Below are positions 34,836 through 43,480 of a DNA stretch of 64,000 nucleotides, one piece after another. The stretch covers positions 1 to 64,000 of the forward strand of contig JADLAT010000004.1 in NCBI GenBank assembly GCA_020848095.1, read 5' to 3'. The notes beneath the pieces were generated by a model. The model did no database searches. It saw only the letters and a program-made list of their open reading frames with translations, and was not told the DNA's origin. The position numbers and the translations under genes are program-made. Numbering within the stretch: the first letter of the stretch is position 1; each line of letters opens with the position of its first letter. This DNA is from Alphaproteobacteria bacterium. Lineage in GTDB: Bacteria; Pseudomonadota; Alphaproteobacteria; Micavibrionales; Micavibrionaceae.

Positions 34836-35573
34836 ATGTTTGATTTAAGCGGTAAAAAAGCACTGGTCACGGGCGCAACGGGCGGTATAGGCGGGGCGAT
34901 TGCCAAAGCGCTGCATGCGCACGGGGCGCATGTCGGTATTTCCGGGCGCAATGAGGGCAAGCTGAAAGAGCTGGCCGCCGCACTGGGCGATCGGGTCTCT
35001 ATCCTGCCTGCCGATCTTTTTGACCCCGAAGCGATTGATGCGTTGGTGAAATCCGCTGATGAGGCGATGGGCCAGATTGATATTCTGGTAAACAACGCCG
35101 GGTTGACGCGTGATAATCTGTCCATGCGCATGAAGGACGAGGAATGGCAGGAAGTTATTGATGTTAATATGACGGCCACTTTCAAGCTTGCGAAGGCTGT
35201 TCAGCGCGGCATGATGAAGCGCCGGGACGGGCGCATTATCAATATAGCCTCTATCGTCGGCGTAACCGGTAATCCAGGCCAGTGTAATTACGTGGCCTCC
35301 AAGGCGGGTATGATCGGCTGGTCCAAGGCCATGGCGCAGGAAATTGCTTCGCGCAACATCACGGTCAATTGCGTTGCACCGGGTTTTATCGCCACCGCCA
35401 TGACAGACGCTTTGAATGACGAACAAAAAGCGCGCATCAGTGCGAATATCCCCGCCGGGCGCATGGGCTCCGCCGAGGATATCGCCGCCGCCACTGTCTA
35501 TCTCGCTTCACCGGATGCCGCTTACGTGACGGGTCAGACCATCCACGTTAACGGCGGCATGGCGATGATCTAG
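34836..35573 (+). CDS. fabG: 3-oxoacyl-ACP reductase
   Basis: NADPH-dependent short-chain dehydrogenase of fatty acid elongation. 245 residues: nucleotide motif TGATGGIGG, NNAG at 86-89, catalytic Ser139, Tyr152 and Lys156. The start at ATG 34836 has GAGGA 6 bases upstream and gives the usual length; the ATG at 34824 lacks a ribosome site. A T-rich stretch follows but no clear terminator. Confidence 0.95.
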   Translation: MFDLSGKKALVTGATGGIGGAIAKALHAHGAHVGISGRNEGKLKELAAALGDRVSILPADLFDPEAIDALVKSADEAMGQIDILVNNAGLTRDNLSMRMKDEEWQEVIDVNMTATFKLAKAVQRGMMKRRDGRIINIASIVGVTGNPGQCNYVASKAGMIGWSKAMAQEIASRNITVNCVAPGFIATAMTDALNDEQKARISANIPAGRMGSAEDIAAATVYLASPDAAYVTGQTIHVNGGMAMI

Positions 35574-35625
35574 GGCCCGGATTTTTCCATTGCCCTCCTT
35601 CCCTCCCGAAAGTGGTCGGTTTTTA

Positions 35626-35654
35626 TTGACATAAATTTATTTTTTGAGCATAAA
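35626..35654 (+). promoter_or_regulatory. Candidate promoter before the DUF1826-like gene
   Basis: TTGACA (35626-35631), 17 bases, CATAAA (35649-35654). A perfect -35 box with a 4-of-6 -10, about 35 bases before the ATG at 35688. It suggests the following frames are transcribed apart from fabD-fabG. Confidence 0.5.
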
Positions 35655-35687
35655 CCCACCTGCTACAAAAAGATTATTGGAAATAAA

Positions 35688-35816
35688 ATGTCGCAAAACT
35701 GTCTTTTCGGCCAGAAGGCCTTTCCCATTGTAGGGGCCCCAGAGGACATCCTGCCCGCGCTTCGAGAGGGTTTTACGCGGGCGGTCATCTGGCGCTGTCA
35801 TGAAAATCCGCGATGA
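35688..35816 (+). other. Short frame with the missing N-terminus of the DUF1826-like gene
   Basis: A 42-codon frame from ATG 35688 (TGGA upstream) to TGA 35816. It contains LREGFTRAVIWRCHE, resembling the start of DUF1826 proteins (a VNLAVWRR-like segment). It overlaps the next frame by 17 bases. Dropping one A from the AAAA run at 35803-35806 would join both into one protein of about 260 residues. Confidence 0.45.
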
Positions 35817-36468
35817 AAAGCTGCGCGCGGCGATTGATCTTGATGCGGGCTTTGTGCCGCATATCGGCGACACTTTCAGGATCGGATCGAAGACTTTCGG
35901 CGAAGGGCTTCAGGCGGCGGAGATTCAGGAGGCCGCGCTTGACGGAAAAATAGGGATTAATCCGGAAGCCGCCGCTGACCTTGCTGACAGGGTACGCGGT
36001 ATTTACGCCCATTTTTCAAGCATTTATAAAGGATATTCCTTTACGGAGTTTGATGAGCCGCTCCAGCCCTTTGGGATGATACTGCCCTTGTTTACCTGTA
36101 AAAACAGGAGTAGCGGACGGGTGTCATATTTTCATATCGATCAGCGCCCGCTGACGTGCCATTTTGCAATTGCCGGAGCGCCGCTGTCACTTTACAAGGG
36201 AGACAAGCATTCTGGGCCGATAGCGTATTGGGTTGATAAGATCGAAGGCACCAAGACGCATCATGCAAAAGAGCTGAGCGCTTTAGAGGCTGAAGAGGGC
36301 GAGGGACTGGCGGCGCTCGGCGATGTCGTCATCATGAAGGGCTACGCAAAGGGGCAACGCTCTTTATGCAGGAAATATCCCTACATGAACCCCGAAAACA
36401 CCGGCGGCCTTCACCGCTCGAATCCTCGAATTGCGAGCGATGGGCAGGCCAGCATCATCCTGTGGTAA
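35800..36468 (+). CDS. DUF1826-like protein, 5' end possibly frameshifted
   Basis: 222 residues, soluble. The C-terminal half has a DUF1826-like pattern: SYFHIDQRPLTCHFAIAGAP, then GDVVIMKGYAKG and GLHRSNPRIASDGQASIILW. DUF1826 proteins have no established function; in some bacteria they sit in zinc-responsive clusters. ATG 35800 has no good ribosome site, and the family's N-terminal motif is found in an overlapping frame just upstream. So this is probably the larger part of a frameshifted gene, or the window has a one-base error. Family assignment is from memory of the motif and moderate. Confidence 0.55.
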   Translation: MKIRDEKLRAAIDLDAGFVPHIGDTFRIGSKTFGEGLQAAEIQEAALDGKIGINPEAAADLADRVRGIYAHFSSIYKGYSFTEFDEPLQPFGMILPLFTCKNRSSGRVSYFHIDQRPLTCHFAIAGAPLSLYKGDKHSGPIAYWVDKIEGTKTHHAKELSALEAEEGEGLAALGDVVIMKGYAKGQRSLCRKYPYMNPENTGGLHRSNPRIASDGQASIILW

Positions 36469-36577
36469 AAAAGAGTAAACGGCGTTTATTTTCGGACAGG
36501 CACGAGAGGCGCAGCGTAAACGCAGGTATATAAGTGATGGAGCAACGCCGCCCGGAATGAAATGATAAAAGCTCTGA

Positions 36578-37330
36578 TCACAGGACACCCAGCATGTCCG
36601 CGACCAGAGGGTGCCGCACGATGTCGGATTGCGACAAGCGCACAACACCGATGCCCGGCACCGCATCCAGCCGCGTGGCAATATCAGCCAGCCCGGACAA
36701 CCCCTCCAGCAGGTCCGATTGATCCGGATCGCCGGTCACCACCATGGTTGAATGCCACCCCAGCCGCGAAAGCAGCATCTTCATCTGGCCATAGGTGCAG
36801 TTTTGCGCTTCGTCAATGACCACAAAGGCGTTGTTAAGCGTCCGGCCACGCATAAAACCGATAGGGGCGATCTCGATCGTGCCGTCATCAATATATTGTC
36901 GCACGCGTTTTCCACCCATCCGGTCGCCCAGCGCATCATAGAGCGGGCGCAGATAGGGTGCCATTTTTTCCTGCATATCACCGGGCAGATAGCCTAGAGA
37001 CTCACCGGCCTCCATTGCCGGGCGGGAGAGGATGATCTTTTCAATCCTGCCTTTCTCCAGTGCCTCAACCGCCTGAGAGATTGCAATATAGGTTTTTCCG
37101 GTTCCGGCAGGGCCGATAGCCAGTGTAAGCGCGTAGCTGGCAATGGCCTCGATCAGTTCTTTTTGTCCTTCCGAGCGCGGCTTTATATTCTTCACATATT
37201 TTTGGTCCCGCCGCCCGTCAATTTCATCTTCCAAAGGGTGCCATCCTGCCGGCTCGAACACCGGACGGATGATATTCTCAGTTCTCAAATTTTTTGTGTG
37301 AGGCGTATTTTTACGGGATTTTCTGGACAT
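36578..37330 (-). CDS. PhoH family ATPase
   Basis: 250 residues: Walker A GPAGTGKT, SRPAMEAGESLGYLPGD, Walker B FVVIDEAQN and the TGDPDQSDLLEG sensor motif, all PhoH. PhoH proteins are predicted RNA-linked NTPases; their precise role is unsettled. The start is ATG 37330, with GGAAGGA 9 bases upstream. The frame is open to 37567, but that part is a low-complexity translation of a pyrimidine-rich leader. It does not lie beside ybeY as the other PhoH paralogue usually does. Confidence 0.9.
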   Translation of the reverse strand: MSRKSRKNTPHTKNLRTENIIRPVFEPAGWHPLEDEIDGRRDQKYVKNIKPRSEGQKELIEAIASYALTLAIGPAGTGKTYIAISQAVEALEKGRIEKIILSRPAMEAGESLGYLPGDMQEKMAPYLRPLYDALGDRMGGKRVRQYIDDGTIEIAPIGFMRGRTLNNAFVVIDEAQNCTYGQMKMLLSRLGWHSTMVVTGDPDQSDLLEGLSGLADIATRLDAVPGIGVVRLSQSDIVRHPLVADMLGVL

Positions 37331-37637
37331 GCGAAGTGTTCCTTCCATTGGGGGAGAGGTTGAGGGACAGACAGAAAACAAGGGAAAATAAAGAGGAGGG
37401 GAGAGCGTAAAAAAGAGAGGAGGCGGATCATGAAAAGCCGCCAAGGCCGTGATTGTGAGTGGAGGAGGAGCCTGAAGATCAAATAAAGGTCCTTTGCGAG
37501 AAGCAACTGTCCAAGCATAGCAAAAATTGTCCCCACCGCGCCAGAAATATTCCGGTGTTAATAACAAAAAGCTGGTCTTAAGGCTTCCGGCCTTTTATTG
37601 TGGGCCGCTGATAAAGAAAAGGGCGGCGGGAAGAGCC
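37331..37637. other. Gap with a strongly purine-biased tract
   Basis: No supported gene between the divergent phoH and threonine ammonia-lyase genes. The plus strand from about 37347 to 37480 is mostly A and G (for example GAGGAGGGGAGAG), so the phoH leader on the minus strand would be pyrimidine-rich. No clear promoter was found. Confidence 0.5.
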
Positions 37638-38849
37638 ATGGCACTGACATTCGATCACGTACAAAATGCTTATGCGGCTATTCGGGAGTCCACTATGCGC
37701 ACGCCCTGCATCAAGGCGGCGCGGATGTCCTTGCATCTTGGGATTGATCTTTATTTTAAACTGGAAAACCTTCAGCACACCAATTCATTCAAGGCCAGAG
37801 GGGCGCTGAACAAGCTTTTAACTCTGGATGCGGACCAAAGAGCGCGCGGCGTTATTGCCTGCTCCGCCGGAAATCACGCGCAGGGCGTTGCCTATCACGC
37901 GCAGCGCCTTGGCATCCCGGCCACAATCGTTATGCCCCATGGCACACCCTTTAATAAAATTGCCAAAACCGAAGATTTCGGCGGCCGGGTGGTCTTGCAT
38001 GGCAAAAATTTTGATGAATCCGTGGACTTCACGCTGAATATGGCGGAGAAGGAAAACTACGTCTTTATTCATCCCTTCGATGATATCGCCGTTGCCGCAG
38101 GGCAGGGCACGCTGGGCCTTGAAATGCTGGAGCAGCAGCCGGAACTTGATTGCATAGTCGTTCCTATTGGCGGTGGCGGCATGATTGCCGGCGTGGCTAC
38201 GGCGGTTAAGGGCATTAAGCCCTCAATTGAAGTTATAGGCGCGCAGGCCGATCTTTATAATGCGGTTCAATCTAAATCCGAGGGAAAATCCAAAGTAGAG
38301 GGCGGCTCAACGCTGGCTGAGGGGATTGCTGTAAAACAACCCGGCGCGCGTAATTTAAAAATTATCAGGGCGCTGGTCTCCGAAGTTTGGAGCGCATCGG
38401 AAGAACAGATCGAGGAAGCTGTTTTCGATTTACTCTCCAGCGAAAAGCTGGTTGTTGAGGGGGCCGCCGGGGCGGGTCTGGCCGTCATACAAAAAAATCT
38501 CAGCCATTTTAAAAAGAAGAAAACGGGGCTGGTCATCAGCGGCGGCAATATTGATTCCCGTTTGCTTTCCACCTTGATTATGCGGGGTCTGGTGCGTGAT
38601 GGACGTATAGCGCGGCTGCGCTTTGAGATTGATGATACGCCGGGCCAGCTTTCCGATATTTCCCGCATCATCGGAGAGAGCAGCGCCAACGTGGTTGAGG
38701 TCATCCACCAGCGATTGATGCAGACTGTCTCTCTGAAAAAGGCGGAGCTGGACATCGTGATTGAAGCACGCGACAGGCAGCATGTTCGCGAACTGGTGGA
38801 AACGCTCAAGGCCGCTGGATTTAAGGTCTCTGCGATGGGAAAATCCTGA
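37638..38849 (+). CDS. Threonine ammonia-lyase with C-terminal ACT domain
   Basis: PLP enzyme that deaminates threonine to 2-oxobutanoate. 403 residues: PLP-binding Lys52 in NSFKARGA, SAGNHAQGVAY, glycine loop GGGGMIAGVATAVKG, and EGAAGAGLAV. Residues ~325-400 form an ACT-like regulatory domain (RLRFEIDDTPGQLSDISRIIGES), as in enzymes of the TdcB/IlvA-like catabolic type. ATG 37638 is preferred to the longer frame from 37527. Monocistronic. Confidence 0.92.
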   Translation: MALTFDHVQNAYAAIRESTMRTPCIKAARMSLHLGIDLYFKLENLQHTNSFKARGALNKLLTLDADQRARGVIACSAGNHAQGVAYHAQRLGIPATIVMPHGTPFNKIAKTEDFGGRVVLHGKNFDESVDFTLNMAEKENYVFIHPFDDIAVAAGQGTLGLEMLEQQPELDCIVVPIGGGGMIAGVATAVKGIKPSIEVIGAQADLYNAVQSKSEGKSKVEGGSTLAEGIAVKQPGARNLKIIRALVSEVWSASEEQIEEAVFDLLSSEKLVVEGAAGAGLAVIQKNLSHFKKKKTGLVISGGNIDSRLLSTLIMRGLVRDGRIARLRFEIDDTPGQLSDISRIIGESSANVVEVIHQRLMQTVSLKKAELDIVIEARDRQHVRELVETLKAAGFKVSAMGKS

Positions 38850-38913
38850 TTTTTTGGAAAAAAAGTGAGGTGTGATAGGACGAATTTTTTATCCTGTTTC
38901 TGAGATTTGAGCG

Positions 38914-40116
38914 ATGATAAACATTAAAAGCACTAAACGTCCGGATATTGTTCCCGGGAAAACGCCAGTCAAGCCTCTGACCTCTTCTTCGGGGGAGGAT
39001 ATGTACGCATCGCAAAGAGCCATTGTGACGCGAGGGCTGCGGCTGAGCTTTATTGTGTATGACCCGCTTCCCCATTTGCTGGCGGAGCTGACGCGCGCGG
39101 GCTTCACGCATATCTATAAACTGGATAAAAAAATCACCGGTACGCAAGGTTTTTGCTGCGTGAGAGACAATAAGGCCTATATCGTTTTTCGGGGCACATC
39201 CTCCCTGTTGGATTGGATAATGGATTTTGTGTTCATCCCTTTTTACTGGCCGCTTTGCCATGTGGGGTTCGGTACAGCCTGGCGCAGTGTGCGCTCCGGT
39301 GTAAAGACATGGCTTAAATCCCTGCCGCCTGAGGTGGATTCTGTGATGTTGTGTGGCCATTCTCTGGGCGGCGGCATATGTCATCTGGCGGCCATGGATC
39401 TGGCAAAAGATTTCAAGATAGAATCCGTGGTGACGTTCGGCGCGCCAAAGGCATGTTATTTAGGAACAGCCGCCCGTTACGGCAGTACGAAAGTTCATGG
39501 ACGAGACGAAAATGAAAATCTGGGCAGCATCACATTTTCCGTGGTTAACCAGCGCGACATCGTCGCAAAAGTGCCATTTGAAATTATAGGTTATCGCGAT
39601 GTTGGCCAACTGGTCTATATCGATCAGGTGGAAAATATACATTTCGGCCCGGAAGCTTGGAAAGCGCGTCATAACGATTCTATGACTGATGCCGATATTT
39701 TATTTAATTTTTTGGAACGTGAGAAAATTGGCGCATTGGGCGCGCATAGCAGCCAGACACAAAAGATTTTTTATAAGGTGCGGATGGCCGCTGTTTCTAT
39801 AGTCGAGGCTGCCCCCTTGCTTAAAGGCATCGTGCTGCCGACCTTGATGTATGTCATGTTTTCATTTTACTTTCTGCGCTCCGGTCTGGCGCATTTAGGT
39901 GACAAATATATGAGCGTCTTTACGCAGCCATTGCCGGAATGGTCTTATAAGCCCTACGAGCGAAGCAGCGCGCAAGAAATACGCGCCCTGATCGGTCGAA
40001 TAGTTTTTGGTGGCCTGCTTGTCGGGCTTTTCCTATGGGGGCTGGTACACATTGTGTCGTGGTCGATCGAGGGATTGCATGAGCCTGAAAACCCCATGGC
40101 GCGCCGTACGCATTAA
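38914..40116 (+). CDS. Class 3 lipase-like protein with C-terminal membrane segments
   Basis: 400 residues. The alpha/beta hydrolase of lipase class 3 (PF01764) has YIVFRGTSSLLDW, nucleophile Ser150 in CGHSLGGG, VTFGAPKACYLG, an Asp in NQRDIVAKVP and a His in NIHFGPEAWKARHNDS. Two hydrophobic stretches near the end (~300-322 and ~363-388) would tether it to the membrane. There is no signal peptide. Substrate unknown. Stands alone. Confidence 0.85.
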   Translation: MINIKSTKRPDIVPGKTPVKPLTSSSGEDMYASQRAIVTRGLRLSFIVYDPLPHLLAELTRAGFTHIYKLDKKITGTQGFCCVRDNKAYIVFRGTSSLLDWIMDFVFIPFYWPLCHVGFGTAWRSVRSGVKTWLKSLPPEVDSVMLCGHSLGGGICHLAAMDLAKDFKIESVVTFGAPKACYLGTAARYGSTKVHGRDENENLGSITFSVVNQRDIVAKVPFEIIGYRDVGQLVYIDQVENIHFGPEAWKARHNDSMTDADILFNFLEREKIGALGAHSSQTQKIFYKVRMAAVSIVEAAPLLKGIVLPTLMYVMFSFYFLRSGLAHLGDKYMSVFTQPLPEWSYKPYERSSAQEIRALIGRIVFGGLLVGLFLWGLVHIVSWSIEGLHEPENPMARRTH

Positions 40117-40149
40117 GACGTATCTATTTTGCGGCTGTCCGGCGTGCCC

Positions 40150-41955
40150 CTAAAATCCCCAGAATTGCGGGATAATCAAGACGGCTGCTATAAACATTAA
40201 AACATTCAAGGGTAGGCCGATAACAATAAAATCTCTGAATTTATACCCGCCAGCACCGTAGACAAAAGTATTGGTCTGATAGCCAACCGGCGTGGCAAAG
40301 CTGGCACTGGCGGCAAACATAACGGCCACGAGGAAGGGTTTGGGGTCAAGCCCCAGACTGTGCGCTACACCGATGGCAATGGGCGTAAGAAGGGCCGCAA
40401 CGGCATTGTTGCTGACTGTTTCGGTCAAGGCCGAGGTTAAAATATAAAAAACGGCCAGAATCGTGATGGGGCCGTAAGAATCCGCAAAGGAGACAACATA
40501 ATCCACAATTAACATAGCGGCGCCGGTCTTCTCCATCCCCTGCGCCAGGCCCAGCATACCAAAAATCAGAAAAATAATGGGCCAGTCAACGGATTTATAA
40601 ATATCACGCGGATCAAGACAGCGCGTCACCACCACCACGCCAGCCCCGACAATGGCCAGCAGGGCAATAGGCATGATATTCAACGCCGCCAGCCCCGCCA
40701 CAGCGGCAATCGTCAGCAATGCAATAGGCGCCTTGCTGCGCCGGATGGGGCGATCCTCCGGCAGGGTCAGGTTTATAAGTCCGTTTTCCTGAAAAAGAAG
40801 CTGCATGCCGGTAATTGGCCCCTCCAGCAACAGCGTATCGCTCATCCCCAGTGTTTCACGGTCAGCCCGAAAAACCGGGTGCCTCTGGGGTTTGTGGACC
40901 CCTACCACATACACGCCATAGCGACGGCGGAAATCCAAACCCGAGCGCATTTTACCAATCAGGTTAGAATTGTGGCCAACGATACCCTCCGCCACAACAT
41001 TTTCCGAAGCTGAAATAGGATCAAGACCTTCAATAAAATGATCCGCGCCGGGAGTACTTTCCATGGATACGGCGCCGGTTTCTTTTATGCCCAGAATCTC
41101 GCCGACATTCGTTTCCAGAACAACGCGGTCGCCCGCTTTGAGGTCGAGATCATCAAGATAATCTCTCATGGAATCGCCAGAGCGTATAACATCTATAATA
41201 TGGGTGTCCCCCCCCTTGGTGAGGAGAGAGTCTCGCAAAGGCCTGCCCACAAGCTTTGAATCTTGCGGTACGCAGAGCTGAGCAATGTATTGTTTGCCCG
41301 TGCTACCGCCGATGAGATCGGCCAGAGATGTTCGCTCCGGCAGAAGATGGCGGCCAAACAGGAAAATATAAACAAACCCCACTGCGGCCATAATCAGGCC
41401 GGGCAGGGTAATTTCAAACATGCCAAACCCCTCTACCCCATTTTCAATCGCAATCCCGTTGACGAGCAGATTCGTAGATGTGCCGATCAAGGTGCAGGTC
41501 CCGCCCAAAATTGCGGCATAGGACAGAGGGATCAAAAGCTTGGAGGAGCTGACCTGCATTTTTCGGCACAGGCTAATGATTACAGGGACGAGGACAATCA
41601 CAACGGGCGTGTTATTCATAAAGGCCGATATGATAAGCGCGATGGGCATGACGGCAAGCATCATGCCCACTTGCCCCTTGCCGGACATTTTTTCTATGAA
41701 GCGGCCAAGAAGCTCAATACAGCCTGTGCGCTCGAGCGCGGCAGAAATAATAAACATGGCCCCGATGGTGACGGGAGCAGGGTTGCTGAAAACGCTGAGT
41801 GCTTCCTTGCTATCGAGAATGCCAAAGCCAATCAGGATGATCAGGGCGCTCATCGCCGTAACATCGGGCGGTAATTTTTCCAGAATAAAAGAAGTGAAAA
41901 CGCCGATAATCAGCGCATAAACGAGAAAAATTTCCCAGTGTTCAAAAATCGCCAT
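40150..41955 (-). CDS. SLC13-family permease with TrkA-C domains
   Basis: About 601 residues with 11-12 membrane segments in two halves, each with a family signature (SAFMNNTPVVIVLVPVI and ETVSNNAVAALLTPIAIG), around a soluble middle with two TrkA-C (RCK-C-like) domains (AQLCVPQDSKLVGRPLRDS, VAEGIVGHNSNLIGKMR). Members carry sulfate, dicarboxylates or other anions; the substrate cannot be read here. ATG 41955 (MAIFEHW) is chosen as it opens directly on the first membrane segment. Starts at 41982 (ATG) or 42003 (TTG) are possible. Confidence 0.85.
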   Translation of the reverse strand: MAIFEHWEIFLVYALIIGVFTSFILEKLPPDVTAMSALIILIGFGILDSKEALSVFSNPAPVTIGAMFIISAALERTGCIELLGRFIEKMSGKGQVGMMLAVMPIALIISAFMNNTPVVIVLVPVIISLCRKMQVSSSKLLIPLSYAAILGGTCTLIGTSTNLLVNGIAIENGVEGFGMFEITLPGLIMAAVGFVYIFLFGRHLLPERTSLADLIGGSTGKQYIAQLCVPQDSKLVGRPLRDSLLTKGGDTHIIDVIRSGDSMRDYLDDLDLKAGDRVVLETNVGEILGIKETGAVSMESTPGADHFIEGLDPISASENVVAEGIVGHNSNLIGKMRSGLDFRRRYGVYVVGVHKPQRHPVFRADRETLGMSDTLLLEGPITGMQLLFQENGLINLTLPEDRPIRRSKAPIALLTIAAVAGLAALNIMPIALLAIVGAGVVVVTRCLDPRDIYKSVDWPIIFLIFGMLGLAQGMEKTGAAMLIVDYVVSFADSYGPITILAVFYILTSALTETVSNNAVAALLTPIAIGVAHSLGLDPKPFLVAVMFAASASFATPVGYQTNTFVYGAGGYKFRDFIVIGLPLNVLMFIAAVLIIPQFWGF

Positions 41956-42152
41956 TGTCAGCACACAGCCCATCTTCCGCGTGTATTGCATGAAAATATA
42001 CAACGTGCAGCGAATTAGATTTTAAATAAAACAAAAAAGCCCCCCGATAAGGCCCTTACTTCTTTTTTCAATTTATTCTTTATAAGCCCATTCTACGTGA
42101 AGCGCCTTACGCGCGCAAGATCACGAACGTCCTTTTGAAGGAAAGGTTCCCC

Positions 42153-43448
42153 TTATTCGTCAAGCCAGGAAATTACGCCCTTTGCCGTATGACGGCCCAT
42201 AGCCATACAGCCTTGCAGAAGATAACCACCTGTTGGCGCTTCCCAATCCAGCATTTCTCCGGCTACGAAGGTGCCGGGCCGGCTCAAAAGCATGAAGTTT
42301 GGGTCAATGGTCTCGAAAGTCACGCCGCCCGCAGTTGAAATAGCCCGGTCGATCGGGAAAGCTGAGCTCAGGTGCAGCGGATACTTTTTGATAAGATTGG
42401 TCATTTGTGAGGGGCTGTATTCTCCCAGAATTTTTCTGTCATGATGTTCCATCAGCAGACCAAGCGCCACGTCAGAAAGATTTAAGGTCTTACGGAGAAA
42501 ATTGGAAAGCGATTGTCCGCCTCTGGGTTTTTTAAGACGAATCTGGATGTTTTCAGCATTAAGATCCGGTTTCAGATCAAGGTGAACAAGCGCAGAGTTA
42601 CCACGGTCAATTTCCTCACGGATCAAGGCGGAGAGAGCGTAAATCACCCCGCCCTCAACACCGCGTTCCGTTATCATGATTTCCCCTCTGGTTGCGCTTT
42701 CCTTGAAGTGAACAATAACGGGCTTGAGGGGGTGTCCGGAAAAACGGGCCTGAAAAATATCCGACCATGGGATACAAAATCCGCAATTAGCGGGGCGGAG
42801 CGGCGCAATTTTAACACCTTGGGCGGCCATGCAGGAAACCCACGAGCCATCCGCGCCCAGTCTGGGCCAGGAGGCCCCGCCCAGCGCCAGCAATGTAGCA
42901 TCCGGTTTTACTTTTATAGGTCCGTTCGGCGTGTTGAAAACCAGAGAATCTTCATCCCATCCCTGCCAGTCATGCTGGGTTCGAAACTGCACGCCCTGTT
43001 TTTCCAGACGTATTATCCACGCTCTTAAAAGTGGCGAGGCTTTAAAGGATTCGGGGAAAATGCGGCCACTTGAGCCAATAAAGGTTTTTTCTCCAAGATC
43101 TTCGCACCACTGGCGCAGGGTTTGCGGCGGAAAGGCGCGAATAAGGGGCGCAATTTGCGTAGAGTGCTTGCCGTATCTTTTTATAAAAATCTCGATATCT
43201 TCTGAATGGGTGAGGTTGAGGCCACCGCGCCCGGCCATCAAAAATTTTCGTCCGACTGAGGGTTTTCGTTCGTAAAGCATAACGGTAAACCCTTGGGCAG
43301 AGAGAGTCTCTGCCGCCATCAGGCCGGCGGGGCCACCGCCGATAATGGCGATTGTTTTTCCTCGTGATGTAGCGTCGGAATTATGAAGGGTATTTTGTAT
43401 GCGATCGGGCATTGCGGCTCTATCAATCCAGGAAGGTTTGCTTAACAC
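42153..43448 (-). CDS. NAD(P)/FAD-dependent oxidoreductase, BaiN/YhiN (HI0933) family
   Basis: Up to 431 residues. FAD-binding GGGPAGLMAAE, the family signature GRKFLMAGRGGLNLTHSE, ALGGASWPRLGADGSW, and the C-terminal FAD motif GEMLDWEAPTGGYLLQGCMAMG. The biochemical role of this family is poorly defined in most bacteria. The GTG at 43448 is preceded by AAAGG; ATG 43413 (MPDRIQN) is a good alternative. It follows the M3 peptidase by 32 bases, so probably one operon. Confidence 0.88.
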   Translation of the reverse strand: MLSKPSWIDRAAMPDRIQNTLHNSDATSRGKTIAIIGGGPAGLMAAETLSAQGFTVMLYERKPSVGRKFLMAGRGGLNLTHSEDIEIFIKRYGKHSTQIAPLIRAFPPQTLRQWCEDLGEKTFIGSSGRIFPESFKASPLLRAWIIRLEKQGVQFRTQHDWQGWDEDSLVFNTPNGPIKVKPDATLLALGGASWPRLGADGSWVSCMAAQGVKIAPLRPANCGFCIPWSDIFQARFSGHPLKPVIVHFKESATRGEIMITERGVEGGVIYALSALIREEIDRGNSALVHLDLKPDLNAENIQIRLKKPRGGQSLSNFLRKTLNLSDVALGLLMEHHDRKILGEYSPSQMTNLIKKYPLHLSSAFPIDRAISTAGGVTFETIDPNFMLLSRPGTFVAGEMLDWEAPTGGYLLQGCMAMGRHTAKGVISWLDE

Positions 43449-43480
43449 GGCCTTTTGTAAGGGGTAGAAAATATGGGTGC

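Noticed and set aside
42028..42056. Possible terminator after the BaiN/YhiN gene
   Set aside because: A T-run is present on the minus strand but the arms pair over only three or four bases.
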